Origin: Tolypothrix sp. FACHB-123 | Lineage (GTDB): Bacteria; Cyanobacteriota; Cyanobacteriia; Cyanobacteriales; Nostocaceae | DNA length: 64,000 nucleotides | Direction: 5' to 3' | NCBI RefSeq assembly: GCF_014697075.1 | Contig: NZ_JACJRE010000025.1 | Span: 1-64,000 of the forward strand | Shown: piece by piece, positions 26,341 to 36,600 of the stretch | How positions within the stretch are numbered: position 1 is the stretch's first letter | How the letters are laid out: each line of letters opens with the position of its first letter | Notes under the pieces: model-generated | The model's input: only the letters and a program-made list of their open reading frames with translations | Database searches by the model: none | What the model was told of the DNA's origin: nothing | Made by a program: the position numbers and the translations under genes

Positions 26341-26754
26341 ATGGATAGCATTGATAAGCTATTAGCTGAACTCAAAACTGAATACCAAGAAGGGAAAACT
26401 TCTCCACCCCAACCACAACCTCAGTCTAAACCTCAGCTAAACATTACCCAACCATTGATTCCAGTAACCCCAAAAGCAGCTTCTCTCATCGATAACCTTT
26501 TGGAGGAGGTGAAGGCTGATTTTGCCGAACGAGACATAGCTGAAGAGTTGAAACGACAGGAAGAATTAGAACAAGAACGAATTCGCCAAGAACAACTTAA
26601 AGCCAAACAACGAGAAGCCTTAAAAAATCAGGCGAAAGAATGGTTAGCTAAATTAGATCCATTCTCGTCTGAAGGACTGTGGTTTGAAAGATTTGCCGAA
26701 GGATATGCTTCCAAATTAGAAGCTGCTATTGAATATTTACAAAACAATTATTGA
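26341..26754 (+). CDS. Helical protein of Slr1339-like type, last gene of VWA operon
   Basis: 137 aa. It begins MDSIDKLLAELKTEYQEGK, followed by a Pro/Gln-rich linker (about 20-45), a second amphipathic helix (ASLIDNLLEEVKADF), a highly charged coiled coil (about 70-100) and a C-terminal helical domain ending in a Tyr/Asn-rich segment. I tentatively relate it to the cyanobacterial salt-stress protein family named after Slr1339. It follows the third VWA gene by 65 bases on the same strand and could be the ligand or scaffold of the VWA proteins; that is inferred from position only. Confidence 0.65.
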   Translation: MDSIDKLLAELKTEYQEGKTSPPQPQPQSKPQLNITQPLIPVTPKAASLIDNLLEEVKADFAERDIAEELKRQEELEQERIRQEQLKAKQREALKNQAKEWLAKLDPFSSEGLWFERFAEGYASKLEAAIEYLQNNY

Positions 26755-26822
26755 GTCATTGTTTTGAATTTTATCTACATCAAAACCCATTAACAACTGA
26801 TAACTAAAAACTGACCGATAAC

Positions 26823-29800
26823 TTAGATTGCTCCACAACTAGAGGAGGCATTTCTAGCTGATTCAGGAATGATATTCGGAGAATTAGCTAATAATTCAGC
26901 TTCGCCTCGACTATTAATTGTCAATCCTTGAGCCTCAATAATTGCTGATGGCTCATTATTTTTTGGCTCTGCTTGAGAAGCATTTGTGACTCTTGTTTCC
27001 ACGCCCTTTGGCTGTAATCCTACTTTGACAGACAAGTCACGGAAATCCGTCCAAATTGTTTGACCCATAATAATATCAGTCGGATTTTGTGGTAATCCAC
27101 CTCGTCCTGTAACCACAAAATTATTTGCGCGATCGCCTCGACAACTAGCAGCAATCTGCTGGCTAGGATCTAATATATTTGCCGGTAATTCAGTATTGGC
27201 AAGATTCTTACTCGTTTCTACGTTATTAATTGTCACAATTCCATCAACCCCAAATTTGGAACTAGCATCAATATGGCTATCTGGAGACAGGAAAATGCCT
27301 TGTGTTTGGATTTGAATATTACCTCCAGAACCAAAGACAGCATTCGCTCTAATATCGCTTCTATTATGAGCGACGACAAAATTGGCATTAACGTTAATAT
27401 TGCCACCACCACCATTACTATCTAAAACGCTAGTACTAATTAAACTATGATTATTTAGAAAGAGTAAATCAGTAGTAAAATTTAAATTACCGCCACCAGT
27501 TTGTGTAGAAGTAGCAACTATATTACCGCGATCGCTTTGGATTTGCTGAGCATTGATAGTGATATTACCAGCTTGACCTAATCCCGCACTATTAGTAGAG
27601 ATGCGAGCTTGATTTGTCACCTTCAACAAGTTACTTGTCAGTTGAATATTGCCGCCATTACCTTGCGATTCGGCTTTGGCTTCGCTGAAAGCACCGGTAA
27701 ATAACCCATCCAGATAACCATCAAACAAAACAGAATTGGCAGCAATTTTAATCAATCCGGCATTGCCTGTTCCTACTGTGCTAGTAGTCAAGGAAGCCCC
27801 AGTGGTAAATGTCAGAGAGTCAGTATTGATATTAATACTACCGCCATCACCACTACCTTTAGTATCAGCAGATATTTGGCTACCATTGTGAGCAGTTAAT
27901 GATGTTTGCACATTCAAAAAGATATTACCACCACCACCAGAAGTTGTAGATGCGTTGATGCTCGCTAGATTTTCTGAGGAAGTGTTATCAAGTAAAATCG
28001 CCCCCGCATCAATCTGAATATTTCCGGCTTTTCCCTGCCCTGGCGGTATATTTGTGTTGCGGCTATGGAAATTACTAGCACTGACAATGCCTCCATTTTG
28101 AATAGTTAAATTATCAGTAGTAATATTTAAGTTTCCCCCATCACCATTGCTTTGGATTGCACTAGCAAATAAACCACTGCGTCCTAAGGCATTCACGCCA
28201 ATAACTTCTATATCATTGGCTGTTACTATTAAATTACCCGCCTTGCCAGAGCCAGCAGTACTCGTAGCAATTTGACCGCCATCTATCAGTCGCAATGTAT
28301 CGGTATCTAGGGTCAAATTTCCTCCCTTACCCGTGGCAGTGGAGAGAACTGTGGTAAATAATAAACTTTGACCGCTAGTAGAACCACCAATTAGCTCTAT
28401 ATCATTTGCCTGAATATTTAAATCTCCAGCATTCCCAGAGCTAAAAGTACCCGTGCCAATTTGCGCACCATTAATCAACCGTAAACTCTGAGCATCAATG
28501 CTTAAACTACCACCATTACCTGTTGCACCTAATTCCACATTCGCAAATAAACCGCTGGGGAAACCTCCTGGTGAAGTTCCACTCAGTTCTATCTGATTTG
28601 CTTGCAACTTTACACTTCCCGCATTACCTGAGCCAAAAGTCAATGCTGCTATCTGTGCACCATCAGCAATTCGCAAATTTTCTGTTTCAACCAACAATTT
28701 GCCACCATTACCTGTGGCTTTGGATTCTACATTCGCATATAACCCACTGGAACCAACACCAGCTGCACCCCGCAGTAGCTCTATATCTTTTGCCTTGACT
28801 GTTAAAATTCCGCCATCTTTCGCATTAAAGGTACTAACTGCTACTCTTGCGCCATTAGCAACCTGTAAGTTTTCAGTATTAATGGTGATATTCCCACCAC
28901 TACCTTCACCCATAAATTCTGCATTTGCAAAGATGCCACTAGAAACCCCACCTCGTGAAGCACCAGTTAATTGTACGTTTGTGGCGTTTAATTCTATGCT
29001 GCCAGCATTGCCCAATCCAAAGGTATTAACAAATATCTGTGCACCGTTAGTAACTAACAAGTTATCTGTTTCAATTACTAAATTACCACCATTACCAGTA
29101 GCTCCCGGAGCTACTGGTGTAAATAAGCCGCTAGAACCAGAAACACCTGAACCACCAGTCAATTCAATTTGTTGGGACTTAACTATAAGACTACCGGCGT
29201 TACCAGCACCAAAGGTTCCACTAGAAATTTGAGCGCCACTAGCGACACGCAAACTTTTTGCATCAATGAATAAATTGCCACCATTACCAGTTGCGCCAGG
29301 TGCTACATCGGTAGATAAATAAGTCACAAAGGGAAGACCTAATACAGAAGTACCGCTGGCTTCTAACGCTTCTGAGGCCTTAATAATCAGACTTCCTGGC
29401 AAACCACTGCCTACAGTATCTGCGAACATAGCAGAACCATCCTTTACCTGGATGTTACGCCCCTGTAGTTGGATAGTACCGCCATTACCGCTAACCTCTA
29501 AAGAAGCTGCTTGAGATAAGTTAATATTGCGAAAACTACTCACATTTTCATAGCTTAATTCCCAACCTGAGCTAATAGGGTTAAGTTTGACAAAACTGTT
29601 TGTACCCACACTTCCTAGTTCAATTCGTCCGCCGTTTGCAGTCAGATTACCTCCAGTAACTCCAATATCCCCACCCACCAAAGCCAAAGTTTTCTGTGGC
29701 TGTACCATAAGACCGGTTGGACGAGAGTCTTTAATTACGGAAAAGTTATTGTTATTGAAACTTATATTGTTTCCGGTTCCATTGACATTGATCGCACCTG

Positions 29801-30356
29801 TATTACTCGGCCCATACTGCAACCCTAAAGGAAGACTCACTGTTAACAAAGGTGTTGTTTGCGGACTGCTAGCACTGAATTCACTACCGTCAGTAAATCG
29901 GATACTATTGGCTGTTGAACCAATAAAAGAACCACCAATATCTAGAGAAGCATTAGCGCCAAAAACAATACCATTGGGATTGATCAGAAATAAATTAGCT
30001 GTGCCTTGGGCACGAATTAAACCATCAATTTCGGAAATTGAGCTACCAGTAACACGGCTGATAATATTTTGAATATCTGTAGGATTATTAAAAGAGGCTA
30101 TTTGCTCCTTAATCAGAGAAAATTGTTGAAAACTATGGAATAAATTATTGCCCGATCTAGTACCACCATCAATGTTAAAATTTCCAGCATTGGGAGTAAC
30201 AATTGTATTATTTGGCAGCGTATTATCTGGAATAATTTGTGCATAAGCGCTCAGTCTTGTATTTGCCAGCGACCAGAAAATAAGAGGGAAGCCCAGCAAT
30301 ATTTTAAGGTAGAAAATTTTGCTCTTTCTTTTCGTCACTGACATAGTTTTTGCCAT
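26823..30356 (-). CDS. TPS-type filamentous haemagglutinin-like exoprotein
   Basis: 1177 aa. An N-terminal basic stretch and hydrophobic signal segment (about 14-40) are followed by the two-partner-secretion domain: QIIPDNTLPNNTIVTPNAGN, then HSFQQFSL and the diagnostic NLFLINPNGIVFGANASLDI. The body is a repetitive beta-helix of about 60-residue units (GNGGNL, GAQI, GNAGSL patterns) repeated about ten times. The C-terminus has the cyanobacterial hallmark of a Cys-containing segment before FVVTGRGGLPQNPTD, and a final SSSCGAI. It should be exported by a TpsB partner, not in this window, and act at the cell surface in adhesion or sheath functions. Confidence 0.9.
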   Translation of the reverse strand: MAKTMSVTKRKSKIFYLKILLGFPLIFWSLANTRLSAYAQIIPDNTLPNNTIVTPNAGNFNIDGGTRSGNNLFHSFQQFSLIKEQIASFNNPTDIQNIISRVTGSSISEIDGLIRAQGTANLFLINPNGIVFGANASLDIGGSFIGSTANSIRFTDGSEFSASSPQTTPLLTVSLPLGLQYGPSNTGAINVNGTGNNISFNNNNFSVIKDSRPTGLMVQPQKTLALVGGDIGVTGGNLTANGGRIELGSVGTNSFVKLNPISSGWELSYENVSSFRNINLSQAASLEVSGNGGTIQLQGRNIQVKDGSAMFADTVGSGLPGSLIIKASEALEASGTSVLGLPFVTYLSTDVAPGATGNGGNLFIDAKSLRVASGAQISSGTFGAGNAGSLIVKSQQIELTGGSGVSGSSGLFTPVAPGATGNGGNLVIETDNLLVTNGAQIFVNTFGLGNAGSIELNATNVQLTGASRGGVSSGIFANAEFMGEGSGGNITINTENLQVANGARVAVSTFNAKDGGILTVKAKDIELLRGAAGVGSSGLYANVESKATGNGGKLLVETENLRIADGAQIAALTFGSGNAGSVKLQANQIELSGTSPGGFPSGLFANVELGATGNGGSLSIDAQSLRLINGAQIGTGTFSSGNAGDLNIQANDIELIGGSTSGQSLLFTTVLSTATGKGGNLTLDTDTLRLIDGGQIATSTAGSGKAGNLIVTANDIEVIGVNALGRSGLFASAIQSNGDGGNLNITTDNLTIQNGGIVSASNFHSRNTNIPPGQGKAGNIQIDAGAILLDNTSSENLASINASTTSGGGGNIFLNVQTSLTAHNGSQISADTKGSGDGGSININTDSLTFTTGASLTTSTVGTGNAGLIKIAANSVLFDGYLDGLFTGAFSEAKAESQGNGGNIQLTSNLLKVTNQARISTNSAGLGQAGNITINAQQIQSDRGNIVATSTQTGGGNLNFTTDLLFLNNHSLISTSVLDSNGGGGNINVNANFVVAHNRSDIRANAVFGSGGNIQIQTQGIFLSPDSHIDASSKFGVDGIVTINNVETSKNLANTELPANILDPSQQIAASCRGDRANNFVVTGRGGLPQNPTDIIMGQTIWTDFRDLSVKVGLQPKGVETRVTNASQAEPKNNEPSAIIEAQGLTINSRGEAELLANSPNIIPESARNASSSCGAI

Positions 30357-30555
30357 TATCTTGCTAGAAGCTACTATCTTAGCTACGGAGTCACTGAAAT
30401 GTCTTCCCCTATTTCAAACTCTGATGATAACAAGCTCAATTGCTATCTTGTTTCAATAACTTAAGTCAGAGAAAAACCCCGATTTCGTGAAGAAACTGGG
30501 GTGTCAAACAGGTATGTTCAATTTATTTCTAACCAAGCATTTACTAGCTCTTTTA

Positions 30556-30801
30556 TTATGGTTGTCCAGAACTTTCTACATTACAAGTGTTAGTAACACC
30601 AGCATTGACCGAAATATTATCTCCAGCAATACACCAACCACCACCTCCACCACCCCCACCACCTCCGCCACCTCCGCCACCCCAAGCGCCTACAACTAAT
30701 TCAGCTTCCTTGTCTGTTAACTCGCTCAACTCTAATAGCTCGATAATTTGACTATCTTGTGAAGATTTTTTGTGATGATTTTCTGAGATTTTAACATTCA
30801 T
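30556..30801 (-). CDS. Gly-rich peptide precursor with double-glycine-type leader (copy 1)
   Basis: 81 aa from ATG 30801, the start that aligns with the two homologous peptides; the frame is open to 30840. The leader is polar, then IIELLELSELTDKEAELVVG, a helix-forming double-glycine-type leader, followed by Ala-Trp and an unbroken run of 15 glycines ending in WCIAG and a Thr/Asn/Val tail with one more Cys. The poly-Gly run is encoded by a degenerate GGN triplet tract, so its length could vary. The pattern recalls bacteriocin or RiPP precursors, and the poly-Gly recalls microcin B17. No modification or export genes are nearby. Function unproven. Confidence 0.65.
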   Translation of the reverse strand: MNVKISENHHKKSSQDSQIIELLELSELTDKEAELVVGAWGGGGGGGGGGGGGGGWCIAGDNISVNAGVTNTCNVESSGQP

Positions 30802-30960
30802 ATTTGCTTGTTTAAACTCTAACGAGTATTTTGTCTGCATTTGTTATCTTTGTAAATCAACGATTCTTGTATGTATCTCAATTTGATTGGGCATAGATTA
30901 TGAAAAAAATTCACATTATCTATACTCCCAAAACTTGATATTTTCAGGGGGAAGATTAGT

Positions 30961-31099
30961 TTAAAGAATACACCAACTACCACCACCGCCACCCCAGAGA
31001 GGGGGAATAATGAAACTACCATCTACTGCTATTATATCACTACCATCTACTACTATTTCTGCTTCATTGTCGATTAGGTCTTTTGAATTTTATATTCAT
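30961..31099 (-). pseudogene. Truncated, frameshifted copy of the Gly-rich peptide precursor
   Basis: A start-like ATG (31099) reads MNIKFKRPNRQ and stops. In another frame the sequence continues DLIDNEAEIVVDGS and ends LWGGGGGSWCIL. This matches the leader end and core of copy 1 (LTDKEAELVVGAWGG and GGWCIA). About 25 leader residues are missing and the frame is broken. It is the clearest sign that this is a duplicating gene family. Confidence 0.6.
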
Positions 31100-31742
31100 A
31101 ACTTTACTCTTCTTAGTTCTATTAAACTATTTACTATTTTTTATCAATTTTTTTGTTATTGACAAGAGCATTTGAGATTATTTTTTTTAATTTTAATATT
31201 CTTGGCTAATCTGATAAAAATATATATTTAAACTGTAAAATTACTGATATTTATATTTGTTAATGAGCATTCGAGTTTCTTATGGCTATAATAAATTAAT
31301 ACTAATTAATAGTAATTAGAGCTTTGCAATTAACAATTACTGCCGTACCTTTCTGCTAAGAAAGCTAAGCTTAGGTTTTACGATAGGACAAGGCTGCCAT
31401 TTTTCATTAGTAATAGGTTCAGCAGATTTACTTTTAGTAACATAGGATAGTTGATTGTTACCTAATTACTAATTTTTTCGTAAGTATTAATCTCTCTTTT
31501 TTCTATTCACTGGTACTAAAGAAGCGACAAGTTAAAGTAAATATAATCGAAGAGGCACAACATGTTGTGCCCCTAACTGTGTAATTAACTTACTGGAAAT
31601 ATGTTGTATTGAAGTAGATTTTGGCTAGGTATAGTCATACTAAATAATTTGTGAACCCTAGAATCTGGCAATCACCAACTTTTTAAATAAGTTGGAAAAA
31701 TAAATTTTTCATAATTATTCAGTAACTGACTGTTATAGCACT
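31100..31742. other. AT-rich intergenic between peptide genes
   Basis: Holds a copy of the ACAACATGTTGT palindrome (31548-31576) and otherwise unstructured AT-rich sequence. No further peptide gene was found. Confidence 0.4.
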
Positions 31743-31934
31743 TCAATGATTAACATTATCATCAGAATCATTATTTTCCCAAGTCATTTGAATCCATCCG
31801 CTAGTAGTAATAGCGATACCACCTGTTATTTCTTCTGCTTCTTGGTCATTTAATTCAGTTAAATTTAATAGTTGCATAATTTTGCGATTTTGCTGATACT
31901 TTTTATGATTATTTTCGTGGATATTTTTCTTCAT
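31743..31934 (-). CDS. Short peptide precursor with double-glycine leader (copy 2)
   Basis: 63 aa. The leader MKKNIHENNHKKYQQNRKIM is followed by QLLNLTELNDQEAEEITGG, which aligns residue by residue with copies 1 and 3 up to the Gly-Gly. The core after the Gly-Gly is IAITTSGWIQMTWENNDSDD and a short tail; it is not Gly-rich and has no Cys. The core therefore differs completely from its neighbours, which is typical of peptide families with a conserved leader and variable product. It has its own 5' region, so it is probably transcribed alone. Confidence 0.65.
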   Translation of the reverse strand: MKKNIHENNHKKYQQNRKIMQLLNLTELNDQEAEEITGGIAITTSGWIQMTWENNDSDDNVNH

Positions 31935-32048
31935 TTTTTACCGTTTAACCTCTAAATGTGAAAATTAAGGCAAACTTTGTAAATTGCACCTAGACAAGCA
32001 TTTGAGAGATTCAAGCTTATCTATTTGAATTTCTATCTACCAAGTAAA

Positions 32049-32312
32049 TTACCAACCACCAGAACCACCGGGATTTCCACCACCAGAACCACCGGAACCT
32101 CCACCACTAGAAGGATTCCAAGCCGCTGAAGTTGCTCCGGGGTCATTTGGGCCCATAATATTTTCCATGTTAGTGCTGGTGGTTAAATTACCTGTACCAC
32201 CAATTACTAGTTCAAGTTCGCGATCGCTAATTTGAGTAAAGTCTAATAACTGCTGAATTTCGCTTTTTTTGTCGTCTTTGGTCAGATTATTTATTTTTAC
32301 CGGTATTTTCAT
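32049..32312 (-). CDS. Gly/Ser-rich peptide precursor with double-glycine leader (copy 3)
   Basis: 87 aa. The leader MKIPVKINNLTKDDKKSEIQ is followed by QLLDFTQISDRELELVIGG, the same layout as the two other copies. The core is Thr/Asn/Pro-rich and then strongly Gly/Ser-rich (SSGGGSGGSGGGNPGGSGGW), ending in Trp, with no Cys. Candidate secreted peptide, processed after Gly-Gly by a bacteriocin-type C39 peptidase/ABC exporter elsewhere in the genome; that is inference. Confidence 0.65.
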   Translation of the reverse strand: MKIPVKINNLTKDDKKSEIQQLLDFTQISDRELELVIGGTGNLTTSTNMENIMGPNDPGATSAAWNPSSGGGSGGSGGGNPGGSGGW

Positions 32313-33119
32313 TTGTTTGTGTTTATGTAAAATACAATTTATAACTTATCCTAGTTATTTTATATAAGCAATCTTTCTATTAATGTCTTGTTGAAATTTT
32401 TATATTTAATTGAATAATTAATATTTTTAATCTGTAAAATTACTCGTCTTTTTGTTTATTAAACTAAAATATTTTTGAAAAAATTTCAATAAATTAATAG
32501 ACTAAATAACAGTATTTATCCGTAATTTTACCAAGAACTTTATCTAAAAAATCATGAAAGCTATAGCCAAAGAAAATATCTTGAAAATATACGTAGTTTG
32601 AACGCCAATCTTAGGGAAATAAAGTTTTTATATGGTGGACAACAAACTTTGTTATCATACACAAGCAAATCATTTATATCTTTTTTCTAAACCACATTAG
32701 GTTGACATAGTTGATAGATAAATACATTAACTATGTTTTGATTAATCGACAAGATTGATTGGCATTTCTTGTTGCAAATTTAATATTAATAAGCTTTTTT
32801 ATAAAAAATATATTAGCCAACCGCATAATTACTTAGGTTAGAGATTTTCTCGAATTATGTATTTTTCTGCAAATCAATATAAATGATTGATTAATTTAGT
32901 TATTTAGCCGAATTTATACCAATGCAAATAATTTTGGGGATACATAAATTATTCATAAGACCAAAATTAATGTCTCAATATTTTTGATAACTTGTATAAG
33001 TATTAATGTGTCGATATATACAGTTATTTTAATTATATAGAGAAAAAATAAATATAATTAACATTTATTGACGGAAACAATTCTGATTGAAGAGTTATTT
33101 AACTAATCAATAATTACTG
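32313..33119. other. Very AT-rich intergenic region
   Basis: About 800 bases, strongly AT-rich, between the peptide gene and the HxlR gene. No credible gene, repeat or RNA structure was recognised. The promoter of peptide copy 3 presumably lies just above 32320. Confidence 0.4.
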
Positions 33120-33488
33120 CTAATTAATGCGATGGCGGCGAATTTGAGAAGAATGTTTTACAGCCCATTCATGCATTGCGTTGAGAATTGGCTGTAGGCT
33201 TTCCCCTAAAGGTGTGAGTGAATATTCTACTTTAGGAGGAATTTGGGGATAAACTTCACGATGAATAATACCATCATCTTCCATTTCCCTGAGTTGCTGA
33301 GTGAGCATTTTTTGCGTAATTCCAGGTAAAGCCCGTTGCAATTCGCCAAAGCGCTTTAACCCTGTCATTAATTCCCTAATGATTAAGACTTTCCAGCGTC
33401 CACCAATTACCTCTAATGTAAATTCTACTTCACAAGTCAGTCTGGTATCGTTTTCCGCTTTAGTTTCCGTCGTTTTGTCATTGGTCAT
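33120..33488 (-). CDS. HxlR-family winged-helix regulator
   Basis: 122 aa. HxlR signatures: [20 protein letters not shown], then [40 protein letters not shown] and [17 protein letters not shown] dimeric transcription factor, usually controlling an adjacent gene in response to redox or reactive small molecules. The conserved Cys before the first helix is present (LTCEVEFTL), as in redox-responsive members. No target gene is obviously linked. The start codon and upstream sequence lie in a CCAATGA-type repeat (ATGACCAATGACC), a shared oddity of this genome. Confidence 0.9.
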   Translation of the reverse strand: MTNDKTTETKAENDTRLTCEVEFTLEVIGGRWKVLIIRELMTGLKRFGELQRALPGITQKMLTQQLREMEDDGIIHREVYPQIPPKVEYSLTPLGESLQPILNAMHEWAVKHSSQIRRHRIN

Positions 33489-33625
33489 TGGTCATTTGTC
33501 TATGCTCTATGAGCAATTGTAGATTAAATCTATAAATAGTTTATTTTCAGTGGGGGTTTAAATCCGTGACTGAAAATGTCTGAAATTTTGAACTATTCAA
33601 GGTGTAGGCGTTTCTTGGCAACTAT

Positions 33626-36600
33626 TTAAATAGTCTCATTTGACCTACCTGTAATTGTAAATGCTGCCCAATAATAAGGATGGCAATATAGCTTTTGGTC
33701 TGGTGGCAGTTTACTACTTCTATACATTTGTGTCGCCACATGCGTCCTAATTCTTAAATCTTCAGGATGTAGATTATTCAATAAATCTTCATACCATTGT
33801 GTTAATTCTCTTGTAGTTAGTTCTCTCAGCCATGCTGTAACTTCAGCTAAGGTGGTAGCGGCAGATTTATTGGGCTGTAATCGACGGTAAAATTCTACAA
33901 TCGCTAAATCATTGGCAATTGATTCTACAGTCCATAGAGTACTTATAACTTGGGAGACTCCACCACTGAGAAAGGCATTAACTAAGCTCACATATTCGCT
34001 AGTAATTTGATGATTGCTATTATTGATATTTTCACAAGCTGATAGATTAACTAGGTTATAACTTACTAAAGATTGTTGGCATATTTCTGCGAAAGTGAGT
34101 TTATCTGTATCAGATAATGCCAATTCTGATTTTTTGGGTTCGCTCAGATTGTTAACGATCGCGCCTGTAAAATGAAAGATATTGTATTCATCTTCTAAGG
34201 CATTTTGGACGATAGTTTTTGTGGCTTGTCCTCCCTGTATGCGGTAAGGATTGGGGAACATTTGGCTGATAATTTCGGCTTGCAGTTTGGCAAATTTTAG
34301 TTGGGGATAATCTGCACTATGAGGATTTTCAACGCTGAGGAATAATTGAGTGTTTTTATCTCCTATATTTGCTGCTTTGATTGTTAATCCTGTTTGGAGG
34401 CTAGGCAAATAGCTAGTAGTAAAATCTGTCTCAATATTTGATAGCTCTGGCGACAGAGAAGCGGATTCAAAAAGTGCGTGGAGAGGCAATTTTTGTAAAT
34501 CACGGTGGGGAATTAAAATCAAGTGGGTAATACCTTCAAGTTCCTGGATGATAGTAGGAATATTGAGGATATTTTTTAGTTCTAATAACCTTTGTTCCAT
34601 ATCCAGACGCCAGGAATGGTTGCTTTGATTTTGTTTATCGGCAACATGGCTACAATATTCTTGATATTGTTGATTCCAGTCTTCTAACCAGGATTCAAAG
34701 GCGATCGCCCTTCTTACTGCTTCAGGAAGCGGAATTTCGTGTAGGCGCATTGGGGTTTTACCTAAACTAAATACCCCTGCATCTTGCATGGGGGTAAATA
34801 TGAGAATAGGTGAAGGGGCTTGATCTTTCAGGACGAAGGTATGTAAGGCCGCTGGACTAATATGCCAGTAAATAATTGCTGTTTGCGGGTTGAGTAGTTG
34901 CTGAACTTGAGTATAGCTAAGTGAGTCAATCTGGTTTTGCCAACCTGCAATCTGCCAAGTTAAACAAGCATTTTTTGCTTGTTCGGCAATTTCCCAGGCT
35001 TCGATTAAGTCGCCGTAATCGACTGCTAAATCCACGACTAATTGTCTCAAGCCGGCGAATTTTAAAGCTAGCTGTTTTTTACTCTCATCGGGACGGGTGG
35101 GATCGCTAACTAACTGTTGTAATAACTCGCTACCGTATTGCAGAAATTCTTGGGATTGTGCTGTTTGTCCTAAACCAACTAAAGTTTTGGTGAGGTATTG
35201 TAAAACTTCTAAATGCAATTGGGGAAAGTCTTCGCTAGTCAGGGTTAATAGGGCCTGATTATATTCAGCTACGGCTTTTTGCCAATGACTGCGGGTAGGG
35301 GGATGTTTTTTACCGTGATCGTAATGACTATTGGCGATCGCTAAATGCAATCTTCCCCAACCTTCTGGGTGAGTATCGGGGCGAACATATTTCAACCCGG
35401 CTTCGTAACTAGCTAATTTACCTTCATAACCGCTTTGCTTCAAGGCAGAATTTTTGGCGGTGATGTTAGTAAATAAACCAGAAAGGGCATCAGGATTGGT
35501 GATGTGACCGGCGGCTGTTCCCCGTCCAATCCAAGCTTCCCAGTAGTCGGCTTTAATTTGTAAAGCGCTGTCATAGGAAGCGATCGCTTCGGCATATTTT
35601 TCTAAATAAAATAAGGCTACGGCCTGGTTGTACCAAGCTACATGGAAGTCAGGTTTAATGGCGATCGCTTTGCGATAGGAATCGATGGCTTCTTCACGGC
35701 GGCCTAAATTATCTAAAGCTACGCCGCGGTTATACCAAGCTAGATAGAAGTCAGCATGAATTGACAGTGCTTTATCCCAAGAAGCGATCGCTTCTGACCA
35801 TTGTCCTAAATTAAACAGGACAACGCCCCGGTCAATCCAGACTTCATAATAATTGGGTTCAATTTCTAAAGCTTGATCATAGGAGGCGATCGCTTCTTGA
35901 TGTTGCTCGCTCACACCTAAGGCGATACCCCGGTAATACCAGTTTTCTGGATCTAGGGGTTGTAATACTAGGGCTTGGTCGTAACTGGCGATCGCTTCCC
36001 ATAATTGCCCTAATTTCATCAGTGCTAAACCCCGACTAGACCAAGCTTCAGGGAAATCTGGCTTGAGGGCGATGACTTGTTCAAAGGAAGTGACAGCTGC
36101 TTCAAATTCTCCTAATTCACCGAGAATTCCCCCCCGATTGTACCAAGCTTTGTGAAAATCGGGTTTGAGTTCGATGGCGCGATCATAGGATGCGATCGCC
36201 TCGGCAAAATTTTCTAAATGAAATAGTGTCAAAGCACGGTTAAACCAATACTCGTAAGCATCAGGTTTGATTTCGATGGCGGCGTTATAAGATGCGATCG
36301 CTCCTGCTAAATCTCCCGTTCTTGCTTGTTGAAGACCTTGGTAAAACCAAGCTTGGGCGCGGTCAATTTTTGGTTGGGGGATTATTTGGGAATTTTGTCG
36401 CTGAATTGCTAGTTCTGAAGCTAGTTCTTGGACTAAAGAAGTACTTTGATCCAACCTGACTAACAACTCATCAAAGGCCTGGGCTACACTTGGTTCTAAT
36501 TTTGTTAAGGATTTATCCCATATCCCAGTTTCTGATGGTTCTGGGGTGGGAGTTTCTGGAGGAGGCGTTAAGCTGTTGTTATCTTCAGCCTGGATATGGC

